DNA of 64,000 nucleotides. Source: Pandoraea vervacti (GTDB lineage Bacteria; Pseudomonadota; Gammaproteobacteria; Burkholderiales; Burkholderiaceae). Where the stretch lies: the NCBI RefSeq assembly GCF_000934605.2, contig NZ_CP010897.2, positions 806,001 to 870,000 on the forward strand, in the 5' to 3' direction. Positions 1 to 8,339 of the stretch are shown piece by piece; within the stretch, counting starts at the first letter, position 1; each line of letters begins with the position of its first letter. Both the position numbers and the translations under genes were made by a program. Under the pieces are notes generated by a model, which was not told the DNA's origin, searched no databases, and saw only the letters and a list, made by a program, of their open reading frames with translations.

Positions 1-208
1 TGCAGTGCTCGTAGTACGTGCGGCCGATCTCCGTTACGGAGAATTGGCGCGTCGAGCGGTGAATGAGGCGTACGCCGAGGCGCTCCTCGAGCATGGCAAT
101 GCGCCGACTGAGCTTGGATTTCGGCATGCCCAGCGCCCGGCCTGCCGGAGCGAATCCGCCATGGTCAATGGCCTGCACATAGTAGTAGAGGTCGTTAAGG
201 TCCTGCAT
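1..208 (-). CDS. LysR-family transcriptional regulator (N-terminal part, cut by window edge)
   Basis: This is the first 69 codons of a LysR-type regulator running leftward off the window. The start ATG is at 208-206 and the protein opens MQDLNDLYYYVQAIDHGGFA. The visible part is the winged helix-turn-helix: residues about 18-40 carry the helix-turn-helix (FAPAGRALGMPKSKLSRRIA), followed by the usual LysR wing (EERLGVRLIHRSTR). The effector domain lies outside the window. It is transcribed divergently from the pirin gene at 341, the arrangement often seen when a LysR protein controls a pirin or quinone-response gene; regulation of the pirin operon is inference. Length and effector class cannot be judged. 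Confidence 0.9.
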   Translation of the reverse strand, partial: MQDLNDLYYYVQAIDHGGFAPAGRALGMPKSKLSRRIAMLEERLGVRLIHRSTRQFSVTEIGRTYYEHC

Positions 209-340
209 GCGTGCGCCACCATCGTTCTAAAAATAGGACTGTGAGATCGCAAATCGCAGTCTACAAGCAACGTTGGGATTCTCCTATTCTTCTTCGCATG
301 GCGCCGGTATCGCCGGCCCGCAACGCATTAGGAGAGGCAC

Positions 341-1237
341 ATGAAAAACGTGATGGGTGTGTACAGCGCCCCGCGCCAGCACTGGGTCGGCGACGGTTTT
401 CCCGTTCGCTCGATGTTCTCGTATCAAAGCCACGGCAAGCAACTCAGCCCGTTCCTGCTGCTGGACTATGCGGGCCCGACGCACTTCGGTCCGGCCAGTC
501 AGCCGCGCGGGGTCGGGATGCATCCGCATCGCGGTTTTGAGACGGTGACCATCGTCTACGAGGGGGAAGTCGCGCATCGCGACTCCACCGGTCACGGTGG
601 CGTGATTGGCCCCGGAGACGTGCAGTGGATGACGGCGGGCAGCGGCATCCTGCATGAAGAGTTTCATTCGGAGCGCTTCACGCAATCGGGCGGCCCGCTG
701 GAGATGGTGCAGCTATGGGTCAACTTGCCGGCGCGTAGCAAGACGACGCCCCCGGGCTATCAGGCCATCGCCGAGCGCGATATCCCGGTACGTGTCCTTC
801 CTCGCGATGCCGGAACGGTGCGGGTGATTGCCGGTGACTACGACGGCCAGCGCGGCCCGGCCCGCACGTATACCCCGTTGAGTGTTTGGGATTTGCGTCT
901 GAAACAGGGCGGCGTTGCCGAACTGCCTGTTCCGGAGGGCTGGAACGCGGCATTGATCGTGCTGCGCGGCACGGTGCGCGTGAACACGAGCGCCGTGGCG
1001 GGGGAGGCCCAGATGGTGGTGCTGGACCGTGTCGGCAGCGGTGCCTGTATCGAAGCGAATACCGATGCCGTCGTGCTTCTGCTGGCCGGTGAGCCCATCG
1101 ATGAACCCATCGTCGGTTACGGGCCCTTCGTCATGAACAGCCAGCAGGAAATCGCTCAGGCGATAGCGGATCTGAACAGCGGGCGCTTCGCAGCGCCTGC
1201 TGCCAGTCCCGCCAATCCTCTCAATCCTGCCAATTAG
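341..1237 (+). CDS. Pirin family protein
   Basis: A 298-residue bicupin protein of the pirin family, cytosolic, no signal peptide. The N-terminal cupin has the metal-binding signature: H61 and H63 in GMHPHRGFETVT, then H105 and E107 in SGILHEEF, matching the His3Glu Fe(II) site of pirins. The C-terminal cupin (about 170-290) lacks the metal set, as is usual. Some bacterial pirins have quercetinase activity and others modulate metabolic enzymes; the substrate cannot be read here. The start is supported by AGGAG ending seven bases before the ATG. The isochorismatase-fold hydrolase at 1333 follows in the same direction after a hairpin terminator, so co-transcription is partial at best. Confidence 0.92.
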   Translation: MKNVMGVYSAPRQHWVGDGFPVRSMFSYQSHGKQLSPFLLLDYAGPTHFGPASQPRGVGMHPHRGFETVTIVYEGEVAHRDSTGHGGVIGPGDVQWMTAGSGILHEEFHSERFTQSGGPLEMVQLWVNLPARSKTTPPGYQAIAERDIPVRVLPRDAGTVRVIAGDYDGQRGPARTYTPLSVWDLRLKQGGVAELPVPEGWNAALIVLRGTVRVNTSAVAGEAQMVVLDRVGSGACIEANTDAVVLLLAGEPIDEPIVGYGPFVMNSQQEIAQAIADLNSGRFAAPAASPANPLNPAN

Positions 1238-1261
1238 CCTCCCGTTCCATTGATCGTTCGC

Positions 1262-1294
1262 CCGCCGTCGAAGACGAAGACGGCGGACATTTTT
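1262..1294 (+). terminator. Rho-independent terminator after pirin gene
   Basis: An 8-bp stem, CCGCCGTC at 1262-1269 pairing with GACGGCGG at 1279-1286, is followed by ACATTTTT. It sits 25 bases after the pirin stop and upstream of the next Shine-Dalgarno, so it probably ends or attenuates pirin transcription. Confidence 0.7.
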
Positions 1295-1332
1295 CCGGTG
1301 CATCCGCACCTCGCATACCAAGGAGCCACATC

Positions 1333-2010
1333 ATGAGCCAACCCGCCAACTTCAACGGCCAGCGCCCTGTCATCGATCCCGCCGATACCGCCATGCTGCT
1401 GATCGATCACCAAAGCGGCTTGTTCCAGACCGTGGGCGACATGCCCATGCCTGAACTGCGCCAGCGCGCGGCGGCGCTTGCCAAAATGGCAACGCTGTGC
1501 AAATTGCCGGTCATCACGACGGCTTCGGTTCCGCAGGGCCCGAATGGCCCGCTGATTCCGGAGATTCACGAGAACGCACCGCACGCCCAGTACATCGCGC
1601 GCAAGGGCGAGATCAACGCGTGGGACAACCCCGAATTCGTCGCAGCCGTGAAGGCGACGGGCCGCAAAACGCTGATCATTGCCGGCACCATCACCAGCGT
1701 GTGCATGGCGTTCCCGTCCATTTCGGCCGTCGCTGACGGCTATAAGGTGTTCGCGGTAATCGACGCCTCCGGCACGTACTCGAAGATGGCGCAGGAGATT
1801 ACCCTGGCGCGCGTGGTGCAGGCCGGCGTGGTGCCCATGGACACGGCCGCCGTGGCCTCCGAGTTGCAGAAAACGTGGCACCGTGAAGATGCGCAGCAAT
1901 GGGCAGAGATTTACACGAAGATCTTCCCCGCCTATCAGTTGCTGATCGAGAGCTATACGAAGGCGCAGGACGTTCAGAAAAACAGCGAAGTGCTGGATTC
2001 GGCGCGCTGA
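1333..2010 (+). CDS. Isochorismatase-family cysteine hydrolase (YcaC-like)
   Basis: A 225-residue protein of the isochorismatase-like fold. The catalytic triad is visible: D25 (AMLLIDHQSG), K91 (YIARKGEINAW) and C124 (TSVCMAF). The nearest described group is YcaC, an octameric hydrolase of unknown substrate also found near pirins and induced by stress or solvents. An AAGGAG motif precedes the ATG. Pairing with a pirin and a LysR gene suggests a stress or quinone-responsive operon, but the substrate is unknown. Nicotinamidase is unlikely because the metal-binding Asp-His-His pattern is not evident. Confidence 0.88.
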   Translation: MSQPANFNGQRPVIDPADTAMLLIDHQSGLFQTVGDMPMPELRQRAAALAKMATLCKLPVITTASVPQGPNGPLIPEIHENAPHAQYIARKGEINAWDNPEFVAAVKATGRKTLIIAGTITSVCMAFPSISAVADGYKVFAVIDASGTYSKMAQEITLARVVQAGVVPMDTAAVASELQKTWHREDAQQWAEIYTKIFPAYQLLIESYTKAQDVQKNSEVLDSAR

Positions 2011-2320
2011 TTTTCGCCCGCTGAATCGCGGCGAGGCGTGGCAACGCCGTCCCTCGCCGAATTGCCCCCCCGGGGTACGACGTCAATCGTCGACGGTGCA
2101 TAGGCCAGGCTGCACGCCTGACGTTGCTGCGGTTGCCGCATCGCCGCAGCCCCTTGCGCTTCAATCAGCACCTTTGCGTGCCGAATCGGCACGAAGTGCC
2201 ATTTTCCGCCGCCTACACTCCGCTTCCTGAGACTGGCAGACGGCCATGTGCGCGCCTGACGCGTGCGCAAACCGTCCAACACATCGATTCTCAACGCCAG
2301 CGAGCCTCCAGGAGCCAGGA
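2011..2320. other. 310-bp gap without a recognised gene
   Basis: GC-rich spacer between the isochorismatase-fold gene and the MFS gene. I see no convincing small gene, terminator with a T-run or palindrome. Its right end holds the Shine-Dalgarno (CCAGGAGCCAGGA) for the MFS gene, and its promoter is presumably here. Confidence 0.5.
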
Positions 2321-3640
2321 ATGACCGGTAACACCAAGCCCCATAACCCGTGGCGCGAGATCTGCGCGGCGAGTATCGGTAACGCACTCGAGTTCTACGA
2401 TCTGCTGATCTATGGCTACTTCGCCATCGTGATCGGTCAATTGTTCTTCCCCGCGCACGACGCCACTACGTCGTTGCTGCTCTCCGTGGGCACGTTCGGC
2501 ATCTCGTTCGTCACGCGTCCGCTGGGCTCGATCATCCTCGGCAGTTATGCCGACCGGGCGGGCCGCAAGGCCTCGCTCACGGTGTCCATCGGCCTGATGA
2601 TGGTCGGCACCGCCATGATCGCGTTTGCGCCGACCTACGAGCAGATCGGCATTCTCTCGCCCCTCATGATCATCGTCGCGCGCATGCTGCAAGGCTTCTC
2701 GACGGGCGGTGAGTTCGGCGCTGCCACGGCCTTCATGGTCGAGCATGCCGATGCCAAGCGGCGCGGTTTCTTCGCCAGCTGGCAGATGTCCACGCAAGGT
2801 CTCGCGACGGTGCTCGCCGCCGGCGTCTCGGCACTGCTGAGCCTGTTGCTCACGGCCGACCAACTGAGCGCATGGGGGTGGCGTATTGCCTTCGCCGTGG
2901 GCCTGCTCATCGGGCCGGTGGGTCTCTACATCCGCCGCAACATCGACGAAACCGCCGACTTCAAGAAGCTCGGCGAGAAGCAGCGCGAGAAGTCCCCGCT
3001 TCGCGAAGTGTTCGGCCGCGATCGCGCCAACATGCTGCTCGGCGCCGGTGTCGTGGCCGCCGCGACCGCGTTTAACTACGTCCACAAGCTCTACATGCCG
3101 ACGTACGCCGTCAAGCAACTGCACATCCCGGCCACGTCGTCGTTCATCGGGGCCGTGGTGACGGGTGTGATGCTGATGATCGCTGCACCTGTCGTGGGCC
3201 ATTTGTCGGATCGCTTCGGTCGCATTCGCGTCATGCTCTGGGCGCTCATCGCCGTGGGCGTGACGACGTACCCGCTGTTCGTACTGCTCAACCGTTACCC
3301 GACATTCCAGACGCTGCTGATGGTGCAGGCGCTCGTCGGCCTGCTCATCGCCGTGAGCCTCGCACCGCTGCCCGCGCTGCTGGCGGACATTTTCCCGACG
3401 AGCACGCGTGGCACCGGCCTGGCCCTGTCGTACAACTTCTCGGTCACGCTCTTCGGTGGTTTCGCGCCGCTCATCGTGACCTGGCTCATCGATGCCACGC
3501 AGAACAAGCTCGCACCGAGCTTCTATGTGATGGCGACGGCCGTGCTCAGCATCACGGCGGTCACCGCGCTCGCGCGTCGCGTGCGGGCGGGCAAGATCGT
3601 CGGCATGACGCACGGCTCGCCGCGCGCGACGAAGGCATGA
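2321..3640 (+). CDS. MFS transporter, metabolite:H+ symporter (MHS) family
   Basis: A 439-residue inner-membrane carrier with 12 predicted helices. Family signatures are the opening NPWREICAASIGNALEFYD, the loop motif SYADRAGRKASL between helices 2 and 3, and LSDRFGRIRVM in the second half. These fit the metabolite:H+ symporter group (citrate, alpha-ketoglutarate, dicarboxylate and related carriers, as in KgtP or ProP). The ATG at 2321 is chosen for its AGGA motif and for starting directly before the conserved opening. The gene precedes a succinylglutamate desuccinylase/aspartoacylase-family gene 126 bases downstream, so a carboxylated or N-acyl amino acid is a reasonable substrate guess. The exact solute is not determinable. 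Confidence 0.9.
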   Translation: MTGNTKPHNPWREICAASIGNALEFYDLLIYGYFAIVIGQLFFPAHDATTSLLLSVGTFGISFVTRPLGSIILGSYADRAGRKASLTVSIGLMMVGTAMIAFAPTYEQIGILSPLMIIVARMLQGFSTGGEFGAATAFMVEHADAKRRGFFASWQMSTQGLATVLAAGVSALLSLLLTADQLSAWGWRIAFAVGLLIGPVGLYIRRNIDETADFKKLGEKQREKSPLREVFGRDRANMLLGAGVVAAATAFNYVHKLYMPTYAVKQLHIPATSSFIGAVVTGVMLMIAAPVVGHLSDRFGRIRVMLWALIAVGVTTYPLFVLLNRYPTFQTLLMVQALVGLLIAVSLAPLPALLADIFPTSTRGTGLALSYNFSVTLFGGFAPLIVTWLIDATQNKLAPSFYVMATAVLSITAVTALARRVRAGKIVGMTHGSPRATKA

Positions 3641-3766
3641 CGCCCGCCTGACGAACGTCCGTCCCGACATCCGATGCACTGATTTCCGCTGCAACGACGA
3701 CGTCCGCACTTCCCCTTGCGCGACGTCGTCCCCTTTTTTGCGGCAAACCCTTGCGGAGCACTATCC

Positions 3767-4747
3767 ATGACCACGCTCGAAGCGATCCGCGCCGCCCTGC
3801 CGGCGTACCCCATCGAAGTCTCGTTTCCCGATATCACCCGCTGGTGCGAAGGCAACACGGGTATCGACTACCTGCATACGTTCGACAGCGGCAAGCCCGG
3901 TAAGCACGTCATGATTCTTGCGCTCACACACGGCAACGAGGTGAGCGGCGCCATCGCCGTCGACGCGCTGCTGGCTTCCGGCCTGCGCCCCGTGTCGGGA
4001 CGCCTGTCGCTGGGTTTCGGCAACGTGGGTGCGTATGAGGCGTTCAGCGCCGAGAACGCGGACGCCACGCGCTTTCTCGACGAAGACATGAACCGCGTGT
4101 GGACGCCGTCGACGCTCGATGGCGAGCGCCAGAGCCGAGAGCTCACGCGCGCGCGCGCCATGCGTCCGTTTATCGACACAGTGGATCTGCTGCTCGATAT
4201 CCACTCGATGCATGAAGCTTCCGCGCCGCTGATGATGACCGGGCCGCTGGAGAAGGCGATTGCGCTGGCAGCGGAACTGGGCACGCCGGAACACGTCATC
4301 ATCGACAAGGGCCATGCCAACGGCACCCGCATGCGTGACTACGGCGGCTTCGGCGATCCGGCCAGCCCGAAGAACGCGTTGCTCATCGAGACGGGGCAGC
4401 ACTTCGCGAAGAGCGCGCGAGATGTGGCGCTCGACAGCGCCGCACGCTTCCTGTTGCACGCGGGTGTCGTGGCCGAGGCCGACGTGGCGCCGTTCCTCAC
4501 GCAGACGCCGGCGCGACAGAAATTCGTCGAGATCACGCAGCCGGTGGTGGCGCGATCGATGGACTTTCGCTTCTCGCAGCCGTTCACGGGCCTTGAAGTG
4601 ATCGAGAAGGCCGGGACCGAGATCGCGCGCGACGGCGACGACGTGATCGTCACGCCTTACGACAACTGCGTGATCGTGCAGCCGTCGATGCGTCATCTGG
4701 GTGTGAACGTGACGATGATGCGTCTGGGGCGTTTGTTGGATCGCTGA
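3767..4747 (+). CDS. Succinylglutamate desuccinylase/aspartoacylase family protein
   Basis: A 326-residue M14-like zinc hydrolase. The zinc ligands can be placed as H55 and E58 (LALTHGNEVSG) and H146 (LLLDIHSMHE), with the arginine-containing DEDMNR at 106-110. Members remove acyl groups from N-acylated amino acids or related amides, releasing a carboxylate and an amino acid. It is not AstE by context: no other arginine-succinyltransferase pathway genes are near. It lies 126 bases after an MHS-family carrier, suggesting import followed by deacylation, and is closed by a strong terminator. The true substrate is unknown. Confidence 0.87.
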   Translation: MTTLEAIRAALPAYPIEVSFPDITRWCEGNTGIDYLHTFDSGKPGKHVMILALTHGNEVSGAIAVDALLASGLRPVSGRLSLGFGNVGAYEAFSAENADATRFLDEDMNRVWTPSTLDGERQSRELTRARAMRPFIDTVDLLLDIHSMHEASAPLMMTGPLEKAIALAAELGTPEHVIIDKGHANGTRMRDYGGFGDPASPKNALLIETGQHFAKSARDVALDSAARFLLHAGVVAEADVAPFLTQTPARQKFVEITQPVVARSMDFRFSQPFTGLEVIEKAGTEIARDGDDVIVTPYDNCVIVQPSMRHLGVNVTMMRLGRLLDR

Positions 4748-4787
4748 GCGCTCTGCGATCCCGGAAAGAGACACATCACACCCGATG

Positions 4788-4814
4788 CGGGCCGGTATTG
4801 CACCGGCCCGTTTT
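4788..4814 (+). terminator. Rho-independent terminator after the desuccinylase-family gene
   Basis: Perfect 9-bp stem CGGGCCGGT/ACCGGCCCG with a 5-base loop and TTTT directly after. It lies in the 101-bp space between this gene and the convergent GntP permease. Confidence 0.85.
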
Positions 4815-4848
4815 CATTTGAGCGCGCGTGCGATGTCGCGCAGCGGCG

Positions 4849-6297
4849 TCAGAACGTGCCGACCAGCGAACCGACGACGATCACCGCCACGAGCGCGATC
4901 AGCGCGCTCACGATGCTCGTCATGACGATGTCGAGATAGCTCTCCCGGTGCGTGCTGCCGCAGACCGCCAGCAACGTGACGACCGCGCCGTTGTGCGGCA
5001 GGCTGTCGAGCGTGCCCGAAGCGATGACGGCGACGCGGTGCATCAGCGCGGGGTCGATGCCATGCTGCGCGGCGAGGCTCACGTAAGCGGGACCTAGCGC
5101 ATCGAGGGCAATTGTCAGTCCACCCGATGCGGAACCCGTGATGGCGGCGAGCAGATTGGCCGAGAGCGCGAGCGAGACCAGTGGTCCGCCGTCGATGGTC
5201 AGCACCCAGTCGCGCACCAGTTCGAACCCCGGCAGGGCGGCGATGACGCCGCCGTATCCGACGAGACTTGCCGTACACATGATGGGCAGCACCGAGGCGT
5301 TGGCGCCGGCATCCATCGTTTTGCGAAGTGCGGGCAGACGCCGCCATTGCAGGATCACGAGCACCAGAATGGCGCTCGCAAGCGCCACGCAAACGCCCCA
5401 GACCCCCGCAACGCTTTGCAGCGTGATGCCGCCCCATCTCGGCTCGGCGAGGAAGCTGGCGTCCAGTCGCGGGAAGACGATCACGTTCATCACGAAGTTG
5501 CCTGCAATCACCACGAGCAACGGCAGCGCGGCAGTGAAGACGCCGGGAAGGGCATCGTGGCGATGGCCCTGCTCGATTTCCGCCGGATCGAATTCGCGCG
5601 CGACGCTGGCGCGCTCGCGCACGACCGTCGGATCGGCGGCTTTGTCCCATACCTCCTGGTCCGCGTAACCATGCCCGCTGCGACGTGCCTGTGCCTCGCG
5701 CCACGACAGCCACCAAAGCCCCACGCCCAGCATGATCGCCGAGGCCATCAGGCCAAGGCCGGGCGCGGCAAACGGCGTGGTGCCGAAGAAAGGCATCGGA
5801 ATCGCGTTCTGAATGGCGGGGGTGCCGGGCATGGCGGACATCGTGAAGGTCGAGGTCCCCAGGGCGATGGCGGCAGGCATCAGGCGCACCGGAATGTTCG
5901 CCTCGCGAAAGAGCGCATGCGCCATGGGGGCGAGCACGAAAAATGCCACGAAGAGACTCACGCCGCCGTAGGTCACGAGGGCCCCGCCGAGGACTACGGC
6001 AAACATGGCGCGTCGTGCACCCAGCTTCTCGGTCAGAAAGGCGGCGATGGCGCGCACGGCACCGCTGTCTTCCATCAGCTTGCCGAACAACGCGCCGAGC
6101 AGGAACAGCGGGAAGAACTGGGCGACGAAGCGCGCAGCGTTCTGCATGAACGTCTGTGTCCAGTGCGCAAGGATCGGCTCACCGGAGAGCGCAGCGGCGA
6201 GCATGGCTGCCGCCGGGGCGAGCAACAGCACGCTCCACCCGCGATACGCCAGCCAGACGAGTAGCGCCAGCCCGATCAGAATGCCGGCGAGCTCCAT
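4849..6297 (-). CDS. GntP-family permease
   Basis: A 482-residue inner-membrane protein with about 12-13 hydrophobic segments, matching the GntP (gluconate/hydroxy-acid:H+) family. Characteristic stretches are the glycine/serine-rich ITGSASGGLTIALDALG and LDSLPHNGAVVTLLAVCG near the C-terminus. In Burkholderiales many GntP members are annotated as D-beta-hydroxybutyrate permeases; gluconate is the other common substrate. The start codon directly abuts the stop codon of the upstream patatin gene (6298-6300), implying one transcript and translational coupling. A role in hydroxy-acid uptake linked to lipid or polyhydroxybutyrate turnover is inference from this pairing. Confidence 0.9.
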   Translation of the reverse strand: MELAGILIGLALLVWLAYRGWSVLLLAPAAAMLAAALSGEPILAHWTQTFMQNAARFVAQFFPLFLLGALFGKLMEDSGAVRAIAAFLTEKLGARRAMFAVVLGGALVTYGGVSLFVAFFVLAPMAHALFREANIPVRLMPAAIALGTSTFTMSAMPGTPAIQNAIPMPFFGTTPFAAPGLGLMASAIMLGVGLWWLSWREAQARRSGHGYADQEVWDKAADPTVVRERASVAREFDPAEIEQGHRHDALPGVFTAALPLLVVIAGNFVMNVIVFPRLDASFLAEPRWGGITLQSVAGVWGVCVALASAILVLVILQWRRLPALRKTMDAGANASVLPIMCTASLVGYGGVIAALPGFELVRDWVLTIDGGPLVSLALSANLLAAITGSASGGLTIALDALGPAYVSLAAQHGIDPALMHRVAVIASGTLDSLPHNGAVVTLLAVCGSTHRESYLDIVMTSIVSALIALVAVIVVGSLVGTF

Positions 6298-7467
6298 TCA
6301 GGGGGCCTCCTGCAACGGATCGAAATCGAGCGACGAACGGCGACCGAGGTCCGCGCCGTGCGCGCGCAGGAAGGCATCCGCGCAGCGGCGTCCCTCATCA
6401 CGCAGCATCACAAGGAAATCCCATTCGGCCGAGAGCTTCGACGAGTAGCCGAGCGACGTCATCATGTCGCTCGCGATCCGGTGCATGCGCATCTGCGCCC
6501 AGCGTTTGCCTTCTTCGCTTCCGGCGTCCACGACCTGACGCAACACCGCGATCATCCGCAGTTCCTTGAGCAGCGTGGCGTTGAACGATACCTCGTTGAC
6601 GCGGTTCAGAATCTCGCGCGCCGAGCGCGGCACTTCGTTCCGCTCGACCGGATTCACCTGGACGAGGATGGTGTCGCAAGACACCGTCTCGCGCACCAGC
6701 GGCGTGATTGACGGATTCCCCGCGTAGCCGCCGTCCCAGTAGGGTTCGCCATCGATGTCGATGGCGCGGTAGAGCATGGGCAGACAGGCGGAGGCGAGCA
6801 GGACATCCGGGGTTATCTCGGCGTTGCGAAAGACCCGGCCGCGGCCGGTGCGCACGTTCGTCGCCGTGATAAACAGCTGGATGTCGCTCGGTGCGGTGGC
6901 GTTGGCGATGCCGTCGAAATCGATGTGATCGTCGAGCAGTCGACGTAGCGGATTGAATTCGAGGGGCGCGAGATCGTAGGGCGACACGACGCGTGCGGCC
7001 AGATCGAAGAACATGAAGAAGGGCGAATTGTCGAGCGACCAGCGCCCGAGCACGATGTCGAGCGGCGTGCGGCGCAACGGACTGAAGCGTCCGGCGTGCG
7101 CCACGTCTCGCCAGAACTGTTCGAGTGCGCCGCGCGCGGCGTCGGGGCCGCCTCGGGCATAGCCGGTCGCCAGCACCGCCGCATTCATGGCCCCGGCAGA
7201 CGTGCCGGAGATGCCCTCGATGTGAAACGGTGCATTGTCGGTGTCGTGCGAGATCGCCTCGAGCAGGCGATCGAGAACACCCCAGGTGAACGCGCCGTGC
7301 GCGCCGCCGCCCTGCAAGGCGAGGTCGACGGGAACGGTTGTGCGGGCGCTGGACGACGCGCGCTTGGTGCTTGTGGCACTGGCGGTGCTGGCGGTGTCGG
7401 CAGCACTGTCATGACGTGCCGGTCGTGGCGCTTGGAGCGAGCGTTGGGTGGGGCGGGAGCGTGGCAT
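6298..7467 (-). CDS. Patatin-like phospholipase
   Basis: A 389-residue patatin-fold hydrolase. The Ser-Asp dyad is complete: oxyanion loop GGGAHGAF at 53-60, nucleophile S90 in GISGTSAG, and D245 in YWDGGYAGN. The last 70 or so residues resemble the C-terminal extension (DUF3734) seen in Betaproteobacterial patatins that sit near hydroxybutyrate genes. The first 45 residues are low-complexity. The start at 7467 is preferred over an upstream in-frame start at 7581 because a GAGGGA motif lies just before it. No signal peptide is seen, so it is probably cytosolic. It forms a tight operon with the GntP permease. Confidence 0.92.
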   Translation of the reverse strand: MPRSRPTQRSLQAPRPARHDSAADTASTASATSTKRASSSARTTVPVDLALQGGGAHGAFTWGVLDRLLEAISHDTDNAPFHIEGISGTSAGAMNAAVLATGYARGGPDAARGALEQFWRDVAHAGRFSPLRRTPLDIVLGRWSLDNSPFFMFFDLAARVVSPYDLAPLEFNPLRRLLDDHIDFDGIANATAPSDIQLFITATNVRTGRGRVFRNAEITPDVLLASACLPMLYRAIDIDGEPYWDGGYAGNPSITPLVRETVSCDTILVQVNPVERNEVPRSAREILNRVNEVSFNATLLKELRMIAVLRQVVDAGSEEGKRWAQMRMHRIASDMMTSLGYSSKLSAEWDFLVMLRDEGRRCADAFLRAHGADLGRRSSLDFDPLQEAP

Positions 7468-7725
7468 GGTCCCTCGGCGATGCGGCGTTGCCGCTGGGTT
7501 CGTGACGAGAGTACGGTGGCAGCAGGTACGCAGTTTGCGCTGCAACATAACCACTGTCTCAGATAAACATGAAATGGGCAACCTCGCGGCGCGGTCGGTT
7601 GCCGGGTGCGGGCGGGATGTGTGATGCGCTGTCTGGAGGTGACAGCTATGCCGCGCAGCATTGGGCGGCGTGAGAGCCGCCGCATGGGCCGGCGTCGGGA
7701 GGCATGCGGCGGTCCGAGGAGGGCG

Positions 7726-8184
7726 TCAGGCAGCGTGCTTGACGTTGGCAGCGGCGTCGCCGTCTGTATCGCAGTCTGTGTCGTAATCGGTGGCGGTATC
7801 CCCGCCAGGCACGCCGTCCTGCGACGGTTTGCCGCGACGCAAGCTGAGTTGCGCCAGTACGTCGGCGTGCTGATTGCCCCAGCGGTACAGCATTTCGATC
7901 GGCTCGATGAACAACTCGCCCAGCGGGGTGAGCGAGTACTCGACCTTGGGGGGCACGACCGCATAGACCTCACGGTGAATCAGGCCATCGCGTTCAAGTT
8001 CGCGCAGCGTCTGGGTGAGCATCTTTTTCGAAATGCCGGGCAGACGGCGCTGTAATTCGCCGGTGCGCGTGGTACCGCACTGCAGGGCGTAGAGCACCAT
8101 GCTCGTCCACTTCACGCTGAAGAGCTCCAGCACACGACGCGGCACGCAGGTTTCCTCGAAGACGAAGGGTTCGCGTTTGCTCAT
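7726..8184 (-). CDS. HxlR-family transcriptional regulator
   Basis: A 152-residue winged helix-turn-helix protein of the HxlR family: CVPRRVLELFSVKWTSMVLY, LPGISKKMLTQTLRELERDG (recognition region about 52-71) and the wing VPPKVEYSLTPLGE. HxlR proteins often repress a neighbouring redox gene in response to electrophiles. The ATG at 8184 (MSKREPF) is chosen over a TTG 24 bases upstream. The tail after residue 120 is acidic and repetitive (DYDTDCDTDGD). It is divergent from the luciferase-like oxidoreductase at 8340, and the inverted repeat at 8244 lies between them. Confidence 0.9.
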   Translation of the reverse strand: MSKREPFVFEETCVPRRVLELFSVKWTSMVLYALQCGTTRTGELQRRLPGISKKMLTQTLRELERDGLIHREVYAVVPPKVEYSLTPLGELFIEPIEMLYRWGNQHADVLAQLSLRRGKPSQDGVPGGDTATDYDTDCDTDGDAAANVKHAA

Positions 8185-8243
8185 GGTAACCAAATGGTGA
8201 CTATTCAACTAAAAGGTGCCTACTGGGGATTTTGACCCTTCGT

Positions 8244-8266
8244 CACTATACTTTGTGACCATAGTG
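8244..8266. promoter_or_regulatory. Inverted repeat between HxlR and oxidoreductase genes
   Basis: CACTAT at 8244-8249 and ATAGTG at 8261-8266 are exact inverse complements with an 11-base spacer. They lie between the divergent starts at 8184 and 8340. It is a candidate operator for the HxlR protein. Confidence 0.45.
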
Positions 8267-8339
8267 CGCGTCACCCCGTGAGCGTGATGTTCGAGACGTC
8301 AGGCCGGGTTCCGTCGCGCGCAGGCTAACGGAGAACTCA

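Noticed and set aside
2011..2320. Possible small gene before the MFS transporter
   Set aside because: The frames lack ribosome-binding sites and have no recognisable sequence; treated as intergenic.
3767..4747. Assignment as astE (succinylglutamate desuccinylase proper)
   Set aside because: No astCADB genes nearby; only the superfamily level is supported.
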